Numbered from the stretch's first letter, positions 1 to 8,507 are shown. The stretch is DNA of 46,984 nucleotides from Pseudomonadota bacterium (GCA_021848825.1 JAJZTQ010000021.1:1-46984); one strand, 5' to 3'. The notes: generated from the letters alone by a model not told the origin. Numbers and translations are program-made.

Positions 1-1416
1 CATCGAGAATATCACCGCTTCTGCAAGCGGAACGAACAGATATTTCGAAACCCCTTCGAGGAAGAACATCGGGATGAACACGATGCAGATCGAAAGCAGT
101 GAAACGAAGGCCGGGACCACGATCTGGCCCGCACCATCCAAAATGGCTTCTTCTACCAGCTTGCCGTGCTCGAGATGCCAGTTCATGTTCTCTATTGTCA
201 CGGTCGCATCGTCGACCAGTATCCCCACGGCAAGCGCAAGCCCGCCGAGCGTCATGATGTTGATCGTCTGGCCTGCCGCCGAAAGACCGATGATGGCCGC
301 AAGAACAGCGAGCGGAATGGATACCGTGATGATCAGGGTAGAGCGCCAGCTTCCCAGAAAGAGCAGGATCATGAGCGAAGTCAGCGCCGCCGCGATCACC
401 CCCTCCCTGATCACGCCCGCCACCGCCGATTTCACGAAAACAGACTGATCGCCGACGAGCTTCACGATCAGGCCCTTGGGCGCACCTGCTTCGATCCTGG
501 GAAGCAATTCCTTGACATGCTTGATGATGTCGAGCGTGGATGCCGATCCGTTCTTCTGGACCGTCGTCAGCACGGAATGCCTGCCGTTCACCCTGACCAT
601 GTTCTGCTGCGGTGAAAAGCCGTCCCGCACCCAAGCCACATCCCTGATATAGATCGTTGCGCCGTTCACGGTCTTGACTGGAAGATTATTGAGATCCTCG
701 AGCACGTCCGGGCTCGCATTGAGCAGGACGTTGTACTCGAATACGCCGAGCTTTTCCGTTCCGGCCGGCAGGATCAGGTTCTGCTTTGCCAAGGCATTCG
801 TCACATCGTCCGGCGAAATCCCCTTCGATCGCATGGCGTGGTAATCGAGGTCGACCTGGATCTGCCTGTTCTTTCCGCCATAGGGAGAAGGCACCGCGGC
901 GCCCTCCACTTCCGCGAGCTGGGGTCGGATGAAATTGTTCGAGATGTCGAAAAGCTGGTTGTCGAGAAGCGTCTTGCTGGATAGCGCAAGCTGGAGGACA
1001 GGGACGGAAGAGGCATTGTAGCTCAGGATCAAGGGCGGCGTGATCCCGGGCGGAAGACGCTTCAGCACCGTCTGGGAAAGCGCGGTCACCTGGCTCACTG
1101 CCGCATTGATGTTGACGTCCGGCTGGAAGAAGATCTTGACGATGCCGACGCCGGAAAGCGACTGCGATTCGATATGCTCGATGTCGTTCACTGACGAGGT
1201 CAGCTGCCGCTCGTAAAAAGTGACGATGCGGTTTGACATGTCCGCAGGAGGCATGCCGTTGTAGGTCCACACGGCCGCGACGACAGGCACTTTGATGTCC
1301 GGGAAGATGTCCGTCCGCATGTTGAAATACACAAGCGGCCCCAAGATCAGTATCAGTATGGCCAGAACGATAAACGTATACGGTCGACTCAGTGCGACCT
1401 TGACGATCCACAGCAT
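1..1416 (-). CDS. RND efflux permease, second tandem copy (partial, runs off left edge)
   Basis: This open frame starts at ATG 1416 and stays open to base 1, giving 472 N-terminal residues of an RND (AcrB-type) inner-membrane, proton-driven exporter. It aligns without any gap to the first 472 codons of the neighbouring copy (position n here matches n+3242), with tracts of complete identity (1-127, 1004-1153) between divergent patches. TM4 reads LAVGILVDDATVTIENM, so it has the canonical Asp402-Asp403 pair, where the neighbour has Asp-Glu. An AAAGGTCC stretch just upstream could be its ribosome-binding site. The 95-bp gap to the upstream copy holds a TATAAT (minus strand, 1473-1478) but no good -35. 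It probably works with the neighbouring permease as a homo- or heterotrimer. Substrate unknown; the C-terminal half, and any adaptor gene downstream, lie outside the window. Confidence 0.93.
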   Translation of the reverse strand, partial: MLWIVKVALSRPYTFIVLAILILILGPLVYFNMRTDIFPDIKVPVVAAVWTYNGMPPADMSNRIVTFYERQLTSSVNDIEHIESQSLSGVGIVKIFFQPDVNINAAVSQVTALSQTVLKRLPPGITPPLILSYNASSVPVLQLALSSKTLLDNQLFDISNNFIRPQLAEVEGAAVPSPYGGKNRQIQVDLDYHAMRSKGISPDDVTNALAKQNLILPAGTEKLGVFEYNVLLNASPDVLEDLNNLPVKTVNGATIYIRDVAWVRDGFSPQQNMVRVNGRHSVLTTVQKNGSASTLDIIKHVKELLPRIEAGAPKGLIVKLVGDQSVFVKSAVAGVIREGVIAAALTSLMILLFLGSWRSTLIITVSIPLAVLAAIIGLSAAGQTINIMTLGGLALAVGILVDDATVTIENMNWHLEHGKLVEEAILDGAGQIVVPAFVSLLSICIVFIPMFFLEGVSKYLFVPLAEAVIFSM

Positions 1417-1511
1417 GACAGGACCTTTCCATCCTTATCTTATACATCCCGACTTTTTTGCCGGTGCTGTGCATTATATACTTGCCCTGGATGGAATATA
1501 TTAGAATATTG

Positions 1512-4500
1512 CTAGTTTTCTTCACTGGAATGCACCAGGCTGAATATGACTGGCACGAAGAAAAGCGTCGCGCAGGTGGCGAAAACCAGTCCACCTATCA
1601 CCGCGCGGCCCAGCGGCGCATTCTGTTCACCGCCATCGCCCAGGCCGAGCGCCATCGGAATCATGCCGATGACCATGGCAAGCGCAGTCATCAAGACGGG
1701 GCGGAAACGAACGAAGCCTGCTTCGACCGCCGCGGTGATTGCGTTGTCTCCGCTATCCAGCCTTTCCCTGGCGAAGCTCACGACCAGGATACTGTTCGCC
1801 GTCGCCACCCCCATGCACATGATCGCGCCGATCAGCGCCGGCACGGATAGCGTGGTATGGGTGGCGAAAAGCATCCAGACGATCCCGGCAAGCGCCGCAG
1901 GCAGCGCCGTGATGATGACGAAAGGATCGAGCCAGGACTGGAAATTCACCACGATCAGCAGGTAGATCAGCACGATCGCACCCAGAAGACCGAAAAGCAG
2001 GCCCTTGTATGAGCTGTTCATGGCCTTGATCTGTCCGCGCATCACGACTGTCGAGCCCTTGGGCACATCCTTCGCGGTCTCCTTCATCGCATGATTGATG
2101 TCTCTTGCCACATCGCCCAGGTCGCGTCCCTGGGTCGAGCCGAAGATGTCTATGGTCGGCTGGACGTCGTAGTGCGAAACGACCCCTTCACCCTGCCCCC
2201 TGACGATGGTCGCCACTGCGCCGAGAATCTGCGGTTTCGCCCCGGTGCTCGATGACAACGGAATGTTCTGCAGATCGTTGAGGGTATCCATGCGATATTG
2301 CGGCGCCTGCAATACCAGCGGATAGGACACATGATTCTTCGGGTTCACCCAGAAGTTGGGCTTGGTCTGCAGGCTGCCCGAGAGCGAAACAAGCAGATTG
2401 GTGGCGATGTCGTGCTGGGTAAACCCGAGCTGCTGGGCGCGGGTGCGGTCGACCACGACACGGAATTCAGGCTGGTCGAATGCCTGCTGAACCCGCAGAT
2501 CGACCAATCCCGAAATCTTCCTGATATGGCTCATCAGCTTCACCGCATAGGCCTGATCCGCCTTGCGGTTGAATCCGATCACCTGCACGTCGATCGGCGC
2601 GGGCAGACCGAAGTTCAGGATCTGGCTGACGATGTCTGCAGGCAGAAAGGCGAAGGTCACGCCGGGGAAATCCGCCTTCAGCTTGTCGCGCATGTATTTC
2701 ACATAGCCCGCCGTGGGCTTGTGCCCTTCGTTCAGCGAAACCAGGATGTCGGCATCGGCGGGACCGATCGGCGAGGAATTGCTGTAGGTCAGGTTCACCC
2801 CGCTCACAGGCAGGCCGATGTTGTCGACGATGTTCTTCAGTTCCTGCTGCGGCACCATGGTCCTGATGTCGCGCTCTATCAGGTCGCAAACCCTTGCCGT
2901 CTCCTCTATCCTCGTTCCGGTCTGCGCCCTGATATGCAGCTTGATCTGGCCGGCATCGACTGCAGGGAAGAAATTCTCTCCCAGCCAGGGAACGAGCAGG
3001 AATGAAAGAATCACGAAACCGAGAAAACCGAAGATGAAGGTCCGCCTGTAGGAAAGCGCGATCAGCAGGAGATTCCTGTAGCCTTCCCTGACTGCGGTGA
3101 AGCGCTTCTCGAAAGCCTGCTGGAATCTCACCAACGGATTTTTCGGCGCAGGCCGATTCTCTTCGTCGTGCATCACATGGGGCTTCAGCAGGTAACTCGC
3201 CAGGGTCGGCACCAGCGTCCTGGAGAGAATGAAGGAAGCGATCATCGAGAATATCACCGCTTCTGCAAGCGGAACGAACAGATATTTCGAAACCCCTTCG
3301 AGGAAGAACATCGGGATGAACACGATGCAGATCGAAAGCAGTGAAACGAAGGCCGGGACCACGATCTGGTTGGCACCGTCAAGAATGGCTTCCTGAACAT
3401 GCTTGCCGTGCTCGAGATGCCAGTTCATGCTTTCTATCGTCACGGTCGCTTCGTCGACCAGTATCCCCACGGCAAGCGCAAGCCCGCCGAGCGTCATGAT
3501 GTTGATCGTCTGGCCTGCAACCGACAGTGCGATGATCGCTGTCAATATGGAAAGGGGAATGGAGATCGTCACGATGATGGTCGAGCGCCAGCTTCCCAGA
3601 AAGAGCAGGATCATGAGCGAAGTCAGCGCTGCCGCGATCACCCCCTCCCTGATCACGCCCGCTACCGCCGATTTCACGAAAATCGACTGATCGCCGACGA
3701 GCTTCACCACCAGCCCCTTGGGCGCCCCCGCAAGGATTCTCGGAAGCAGTTCCTTGACATGCTGGATGATGTCGAGCGTGGATGCCTTCCCGTTCTTTTG
3801 GACCGTCGTCAGCACGGAATGCCTGCCGTTCACCCTGACCATGTTCTGCTGCGGTGAAAAGCCGTCCCGCACCCAGGCCACATCCTTGACGTAGATCGTT
3901 GCGCCGTTCACGGTCTTGACGGGAAGATCATTGAGATTCTTGAGTATGTCCGGGCTCGCATTGAGCAGGACGTTGTACTCGAATACACCCAGCTTTTCCG
4001 TTCCGGCCGGCAGGATCAGGTTCTGCTTTGCCAAGGCATTCGTCACGTCATCCGGGGAAAGGCCCTTCGAACGCAGAGCATGGTAGTCGAGGTCGACCTG
4101 GATCTGCCTGTTCTTTCCGCCATAGGGGGAAGGCACTGCGGCGCCTTCCACTTCCGCGAGCTGGGGTCGGATGAAATTGTTCGACAGATCGAAAAGCTGG
4201 TTGTCGAGAAGCGTCTTGCTGGATAGCGCAAGCTGGAGAACAGGAACGGAAGAGGCATTGTAGCTCAGGATCAAGGGCGGCGTGATCCCGGGCGGAAGAC
4301 GCTTCAGCACCGTCTGGGAAAGCGCGGTCACCTGGCTCACTGCCGCATTGATGTTGACGTCCGGCTGGAAGAAGATCTTGACGATGCCGACGCCGATGAG
4401 CGATTGCGATTCGATATGCTCGATGTCGTTCACCGTCGAGGTCAGCTGCCGCTCGTAATAGGTGATGATGCGGTTCGACATGTCTTCCGGCGGCATGCCG

Positions 4501-4658
4501 TTGTAGGTCCACACGGCCGCGACGACAGGCACATTGATGTCCGGGAAGATGTCCGTCCGCATGTTGACATAGACGAGCGGCCCCAAGATCAATATCAGTA
4601 TGGCCAGAACAATAAACGTATACGGTCGACTCAGTGCGACCTTAACAATCCAAATCAT
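1512..4658 (-). CDS. RND efflux permease, first tandem copy (complete)
   Basis: The 1048-residue product has the usual RND length: an N-terminal TM helix (about 10-30), a large periplasmic porter/funnel domain, TM2-6 (about 335-490), a second periplasmic domain and a final TM block from about 860. TM4 carries LAVGILVDEATVTIESM, so the second acidic residue of the AcrB D407/D408 relay is Glu403 here. In TM10, GVATANSILVV stands where AcrB has its conserved Lys940, so that lysine is absent. It lies 139 bp downstream of a sensor kinase gene and response regulator, which probably control it. No membrane-fusion or outer-membrane channel gene is seen beside it. The family is secure (drug/solvent/hydrophobe export); the substrate cannot be told from sequence. 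Confidence 0.95.
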   Translation of the reverse strand: MIWIVKVALSRPYTFIVLAILILILGPLVYVNMRTDIFPDINVPVVAAVWTYNGMPPEDMSNRIITYYERQLTSTVNDIEHIESQSLIGVGIVKIFFQPDVNINAAVSQVTALSQTVLKRLPPGITPPLILSYNASSVPVLQLALSSKTLLDNQLFDLSNNFIRPQLAEVEGAAVPSPYGGKNRQIQVDLDYHALRSKGLSPDDVTNALAKQNLILPAGTEKLGVFEYNVLLNASPDILKNLNDLPVKTVNGATIYVKDVAWVRDGFSPQQNMVRVNGRHSVLTTVQKNGKASTLDIIQHVKELLPRILAGAPKGLVVKLVGDQSIFVKSAVAGVIREGVIAAALTSLMILLFLGSWRSTIIVTISIPLSILTAIIALSVAGQTINIMTLGGLALAVGILVDEATVTIESMNWHLEHGKHVQEAILDGANQIVVPAFVSLLSICIVFIPMFFLEGVSKYLFVPLAEAVIFSMIASFILSRTLVPTLASYLLKPHVMHDEENRPAPKNPLVRFQQAFEKRFTAVREGYRNLLLIALSYRRTFIFGFLGFVILSFLLVPWLGENFFPAVDAGQIKLHIRAQTGTRIEETARVCDLIERDIRTMVPQQELKNIVDNIGLPVSGVNLTYSNSSPIGPADADILVSLNEGHKPTAGYVKYMRDKLKADFPGVTFAFLPADIVSQILNFGLPAPIDVQVIGFNRKADQAYAVKLMSHIRKISGLVDLRVQQAFDQPEFRVVVDRTRAQQLGFTQHDIATNLLVSLSGSLQTKPNFWVNPKNHVSYPLVLQAPQYRMDTLNDLQNIPLSSSTGAKPQILGAVATIVRGQGEGVVSHYDVQPTIDIFGSTQGRDLGDVARDINHAMKETAKDVPKGSTVVMRGQIKAMNSSYKGLLFGLLGAIVLIYLLIVVNFQSWLDPFVIITALPAALAGIVWMLFATHTTLSVPALIGAIMCMGVATANSILVVSFARERLDSGDNAITAAVEAGFVRFRPVLMTALAMVIGMIPMALGLGDGGEQNAPLGRAVIGGLVFATCATLFFVPVIFSLVHSSEEN

Positions 4659-4797
4659 CAGATATGCGCCTGAAAAATCAGCCAGTTGAATTGACAGGCT
4701 GGTAACCTGCCATGCGGATGAAATCAGAACAACCGCGGTAGAAAATTGGCAGACAGCATGATAGCCGATGAAATCGGATCTGGAATGTAACTAAAAA
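4659..4797 (-). other. 139-bp spacer between sensor kinase and RND genes
   Basis: No gene is seen. On the minus strand the spacer contains a short hairpin CCGAT-TTC-ATCGG just after the kinase stop, followed by TATCAT as a possible -10 without a convincing -35. A spacer this long in an otherwise tightly packed strand suggests that the RND genes have their own promoter or operator here, plausibly bound by the upstream OmpR-type regulator. That is inference. Confidence 0.3.
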
Positions 4798-6168
4798 TTA
4801 TTTAATTTGGTCGACAAAACGGTGCAGCGCAGAAGGCCAGCAATAAATCGTGGCTCTCGCCCCGGAATCCGCTTCGCCAAGCTCGAAATCGAAATCGTGC
4901 AGCCTCACAACCGCCATGACGATGCTGAGCCCCAATCCGAATCCCGGCTCATTCTGGCTGCCGGATCCCCTGTAGAACCTGTTCAGCACCGCCGAGCGCT
5001 CGCTCGCCGCAATCCCCGGACCCGAATCGATGATGTCTATTCTCGCCCCCGCCGCGCCCTTTTTAAGCCACACCTGAACTTTCCCGCCGGAAGGGGTGAA
5101 CTTGATGGCGTTGTCGAGAAGATTGGAAATGGCTTCGAAGAGCAGCTCCCCATCGCCTTGGACGATTTCCCTACTCTCGACCGACATCGAAAGAGCGATC
5201 GACTTGTCTTCAGCAAGAGGCTCGAAAAACGAAACGGCCTGCTCGAGGATTTCGGCCAGGGAAATGGTCTTGAACCCCGCCATTCTCTGCTTGTTTTCTA
5301 TTTCAGCTATCCTCAGCAATGCCCTGAAGCGAAGCAGCAGCGAATCCATTTCGGACATCACCTGCTCCAGCACAGGCATATGCCCCTGCTGCTGGGCGCG
5401 ATAAATCAGGGCGCGAAGCCGGGTCAGCGGGGTTCGGAGATCGTGAGCGATATTGTCGCAAACGCTCTTCACTTCCGACATCAGCCTCTCGATTTCGTCG
5501 AGCGTCTTGTTGACGATCGCCGTCAGCATGTCGAGTTCGTCGAGCCTTTTCGAGACAGGCAGTCTCTGCCTGATATCGCCTCTCATGATTTGCTCGCATA
5601 CGCCCTGGATCTGCTCTATTCTCTGCAAAGGTCTGAGACTGAATGCAAGACCGAAAGCGAGCCCGAGAAAAACCGTAAGCGACCCTCCCCAGAAAAATGC
5701 GCCCTTCATGACTTCCCTGAACTCCATGATCTGCTCCGAATCATGCCCGAGAAGAAGAAGATTTCCGGAAGGAAGCCTGATCAGCTCCGCCATCGCGACC
5801 CTGAAAGGGAAGGAAGTGGAGGTGGGAAGGCTTATCTGGCGTATGTGACCGTCGCCTGGCAGATTTTCCGGAATTTGCGTGATGTTGCCGTAAAGATAAT
5901 CGCCCTTGCCTGTGAACAGGCCGTAAAGATAGATATGCCGCTGATCCCGCCTGATGCTCCCCTCGATCTTTTTAGGGATGAGTTCAAGTTGCACATTGAC
6001 GAAATCCTGCTTCTCCAGCAGCAGGATCTGATCCACCCTTCTCGTCATTTCCGTCACGGTATTCCAGTAAATGAACCCGAGCAGCATGATCACGCAAACC
6101 GTGAAAAAAGTGCTGTATACGAGGGTCACACGGAATGTGGTCGTCCTGGAAAGCTTAGCGATGTTCAC
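4798..6168 (-). CDS. two-component sensor histidine kinase (HAMP, HisKA, HATPase)
   Basis: This is a 456-residue membrane sensor kinase. TM1 lies at about 13-35 and TM2 at about 157-180, enclosing a periplasmic sensor domain of about 120 residues. A HAMP segment follows (about 180-230), then the phosphoacceptor box NIAHDLRTPLTRLR with His242, the N-box NLLDNAIKFTP, the G1 box DSGPGIA, the F-box NRFYRGSG and the G2 box GFGLGLSIV. The start overlaps the end of the upstream OmpR-type regulator gene by 14 bp, so the two are translationally coupled and form a cognate pair. The RND permeases downstream suggest an envelope-stress or toxic-compound signal, as in BaeSR/CzcRS-like systems, but the ligand is unknown. 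Confidence 0.93.
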   Translation of the reverse strand: MNIAKLSRTTTFRVTLVYSTFFTVCVIMLLGFIYWNTVTEMTRRVDQILLLEKQDFVNVQLELIPKKIEGSIRRDQRHIYLYGLFTGKGDYLYGNITQIPENLPGDGHIRQISLPTSTSFPFRVAMAELIRLPSGNLLLLGHDSEQIMEFREVMKGAFFWGGSLTVFLGLAFGLAFSLRPLQRIEQIQGVCEQIMRGDIRQRLPVSKRLDELDMLTAIVNKTLDEIERLMSEVKSVCDNIAHDLRTPLTRLRALIYRAQQQGHMPVLEQVMSEMDSLLLRFRALLRIAEIENKQRMAGFKTISLAEILEQAVSFFEPLAEDKSIALSMSVESREIVQGDGELLFEAISNLLDNAIKFTPSGGKVQVWLKKGAAGARIDIIDSGPGIAASERSAVLNRFYRGSGSQNEPGFGLGLSIVMAVVRLHDFDFELGEADSGARATIYCWPSALHRFVDQIK

Positions 6169-6835
6169 TGAGTATGTATCCGGAACCGCGGACCGTATGG
6201 ATCAGCGGAGGCAGTCCTGGACCGTCGACCTTTCGGCGAAGGCGCCCGATATGAACATCGATGATGTTCGTGCCCGGATCGAAATGATAACCCCATACCG
6301 CTTCGAAAAGCATGGTTCTGGTGAGGATCTGCTCTGAATTCCTCATCATGTATTCGAGCAGGCGGAATTCCATCGGCAGCAGATCGATGCGAACCTTTCG
6401 CCTTGTCACCGTCCTCGCGACGAGATCAAGCTCGAGATCCAGAATGTGAAGCAATGTCTGAGGCCCCTGCCTGCTTTTCCTTCTCAGGAGCACTTCCACT
6501 CTCGCAGCCATCTCGTCGGAAGCGAAAGGCTTGACCAGATAATCGTCTCCACCTGCCCGCAGGCCATGAATGCGCTCATCCACATCGCTCAGCGCGCTGA
6601 TCATGAGAACGGGCGTATCGACATTTTCCCGCCTCATGGCCGTCACGATCGCAAGACCATCGACGAATGGAAGCATCCTGTCCAGCGTGACAAGATCGTA
6701 ATTGCCGCTCAGCGCCCTATTGAGCCCGGCATTGCCGTTGTCGGCCCAGTCCACGTCGAAGCCGTGACTTTCAAGCTCCGCGATGATTTCGCGGGCCGTG
6801 GTTTCGTCATCCTCTATTGTCAGGATTTTCGTCAT
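6155..6835 (-). CDS. OmpR/PhoB-family response regulator
   Basis: The product has 226 residues: a receiver domain (acidic pocket IEDDE near residue 8, phosphoacceptor Asp52 in VTLDRMLP, Lys in YLVKPF) followed by a C-terminal winged helix (LLPMEFRLLEYMMRN ... IIDVHIGRLRRKVD ... VRGSGYIL). I chose ATG 6835 because MTKILTIEDD is the normal receiver start; the frame stays open further upstream, but that would run through the porin gene. No strong Shine-Dalgarno is visible. The gene overlaps the kinase gene by 14 bp. It probably activates the RND genes downstream in response to its kinase. Confidence 0.93.
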   Translation of the reverse strand: MTKILTIEDDETTAREIIAELESHGFDVDWADNGNAGLNRALSGNYDLVTLDRMLPFVDGLAIVTAMRRENVDTPVLMISALSDVDERIHGLRAGGDDYLVKPFASDEMAARVEVLLRRKSRQGPQTLLHILDLELDLVARTVTRRKVRIDLLPMEFRLLEYMMRNSEQILTRTMLFEAVWGYHFDPGTNIIDVHIGRLRRKVDGPGLPPLIHTVRGSGYILSEHR

Positions 6836-6851
6836 GTGCCGTTCGACATTG

Positions 6852-6871
6852 CCGGAAACAAAAAATTCCGG
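6852..6871 (-). other. short hairpin between porin and regulator genes
   Basis: CCGGAA and TTCCGG arms enclose an 8-nt A/T-rich loop in the 49-bp space after the porin stop and before the regulator start. It could be a weak terminator or mRNA 3' stabiliser for the porin transcript. No T-run follows the stem, so a classical terminator is not supported. Confidence 0.25.
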
Positions 6872-6884
6872 AATGGTTGAAAAT

Positions 6885-7661
6885 TTAGAAGCTGTGCTTG
6901 AGGCCCAGACCGAATATGCTCGACCCAACCCCCAAACCGAAGGGATTTGTCGCAAAGTTATAGGTATTGTTCGTCCTGGTATACAGCGCATAAATTTCGG
7001 TTCGATTGGAAAGCGCCTGACCATAGCCGAACGAAAGCTGATTCGCCGCTCCCTGGCCTGCGTTGCCGTTGTCTGCCTGGGTGAATGAGAATCTGAGATG
7101 CCCGCTGGCGCCGACATCCTGAACGAGCGAAAGATACCAGTCGCTCATCTGAATGGTCCCTTTTGCAGGCGAATTGAAAGAGGGCGCCCCGGCCGGGGAA
7201 AAATTGTACCTCAGCTGCCCGTAGCCCAGGCCGAAATGTGTTCCGCTCGAAAAGGCGTAGGCCGCACCGACATGGGCATCCGAACTCGCCAGTCCGAAAG
7301 GATTCCCTCCCCATCCGGATTCGCCGCCGACAAATGCGGAGGCTTCTCCCAGTTTGTAATCAAGGGAAAAGGATAGATCGTTGGCCGTATCGACCCCTGC
7401 AGAGTGCGCAGCTTCCCGATTGCCGGCATAGGCTATCCTGGCACGCAGCCCACCCAGGCTCGGCGTCCAGTACTGGATGACATTTTCCCGGAGCCGGGAG
7501 CCGAGATCTTCCCTTCCCTTCAGACCGAAATAGCGCCCGCCGGAAGATTTCTCGGGAACAGTGATCCCCGTGCTGCCGGTGATCATGACGGCATCCGCAA
7601 AAGCGCATCCCGGGGCGATGAGGGCCCCAATGAGTGCGATGATCTTGCCTTGTTTTCCCAT
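6885..7661 (-). CDS. short Gram-negative porin (internally deleted?)
   Basis: This 258-residue outer-membrane beta-barrel protein has a signal peptide (positive MGKQGK, hydrophobic stretch, cleavage near CAFA/DA at about residue 23), FGLKGREDLGS typical of betaproteobacterial general porins (Porin_4/OmpC-like), many alternating strands, and a C-terminal Phe (LGLKHSF), the BAM signal. Family members are usually 330-400 residues. Here REDLGS is joined directly to RLRENVIQYWTPSLGGL, which in full-length porins lies about 80-100 residues later, so several strands and probably the constriction loop L3 seem missing. The frame is intact. ATG 7661 gives a clean signal peptide; a TTG at 7670 is an alternative. 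It may be a narrow-barrel variant or a decaying gene. Confidence 0.8.
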   Translation of the reverse strand: MGKQGKIIALIGALIAPGCAFADAVMITGSTGITVPEKSSGGRYFGLKGREDLGSRLRENVIQYWTPSLGGLRARIAYAGNREAAHSAGVDTANDLSFSLDYKLGEASAFVGGESGWGGNPFGLASSDAHVGAAYAFSSGTHFGLGYGQLRYNFSPAGAPSFNSPAKGTIQMSDWYLSLVQDVGASGHLRFSFTQADNGNAGQGAANQLSFGYGQALSNRTEIYALYTRTNNTYNFATNPFGLGVGSSIFGLGLKHSF

Positions 7662-7733
7662 ACCCGTCAAATAGCGATTCTCATCCTAGGGTAGGCGATA
7701 TTGCATCAAAATCCGGATGAGGACAAATTTTTT

Positions 7734-8507
7734 CTATCTGCTGTCTCTTTCCTGCAACACCTTGTACTGTTTGATGATATGCTGCTGCCGCCTGCTGATG
7801 GGAAGTTTTTCCTGCCTCCCTTCAAGAACCACTTTCCATCCCCCTTCCTCGGAAGGGTCCTTTTCGAAACCCGATATGCATTTTTTTGCCACCAGGGTGT
7901 TGCGATGAATTCTGACGAAATCCTCCTTGAATTCCTCTTCCAGGCTTGAAAGCGACTCCTCCAGGAGAAATGTCCTTTCTTTCGTGTTCAAGGCAACATA
8001 CTTGAGTTCAGCCTTCATGTAGATGATGTCCGAAACCGGAACGAGATGGATCTTTCCTCTTTCCTGTATCGAAAGATGGGTCCTCGGCCCCGAGGAAATC
8101 TCGTTCAGCATATCGAGCGGAATCGGCCTCATCGTGCTCGCCCTGGAAAGCGCATTGAAAAGACGTCCCAGCCTGATCGGTTTCATCAGGTAATCAACGG
8201 CATGGACTTCGAAAGCCTCGAGTGCGAAGTCGTGATAGGCCGTCGTGAAGATCACTGCCGGGGGATTGGGCAATTTCGTCAGATGCCGCGCGAGCTCGAG
8301 CCCGTCCAGGTCGGGCATCCTGATATCGAGGAGAATCACGTCGACCTCGTTCGACTCGATGAATTCCAGCGCCTCTATGCCGTTTGACGCCTCTCCCACT
8401 ATTTCTATGGGCATCTTGGAAGCGCAATCTGCAAGCAGGTCTTTTGCTCTTTGTCTCGCCGGCGCCTCGTCGTCGACGACGAGTACCCTCAGCATGTCAT
8501 CGAACAT
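7734..8507 (-). CDS. algR: LytTR-family response regulator (AlgR-like)
   Basis: The 257-residue product has a receiver domain (VVDDEAPARQR, phosphoacceptor Asp61 in LLDIRMPDLDG, Lys in YLMKPI) and a C-terminal LytTR DNA-binding domain (about 145-250: IIYMKAELKYVAL, FVRIHRNTLVAKKCI). An AGGAGG nine bases upstream supports the start at 8507 rather than the internal ATG at 8495. The start overlaps the upstream sensor gene by 11 bp. The argH / algZ-algR neighbourhood is the same as in Pseudomonas and many betaproteobacteria, where AlgR controls surface functions such as type IV pili or exopolysaccharide. In those genomes hemC usually follows; here a porin gene does. Confidence 0.9.
   Translation of the reverse strand: MFDDMLRVLVVDDEAPARQRAKDLLADCASKMPIEIVGEASNGIEALEFIESNEVDVILLDIRMPDLDGLELARHLTKLPNPPAVIFTTAYHDFALEAFEVHAVDYLMKPIRLGRLFNALSRASTMRPIPLDMLNEISSGPRTHLSIQERGKIHLVPVSDIIYMKAELKYVALNTKERTFLLEESLSSLEEEFKEDFVRIHRNTLVAKKCISGFEKDPSEEGGWKVVLEGRQEKLPISRRQQHIIKQYKVLQERDSR

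Noticed and set aside
74-615. Plus-strand open frames opposite the partial RND gene
   Set aside because: They lie antisense to a clearly conserved RND coding frame and show low-complexity, Arg/Ser/Pro-rich translations with no recognisable domain.
1-4658. Assembly artefact as an explanation for the duplicated RND sequence
   Set aside because: The copies differ by many scattered substitutions, have unrelated upstream sequences and keep open frames, so they are real paralogues.
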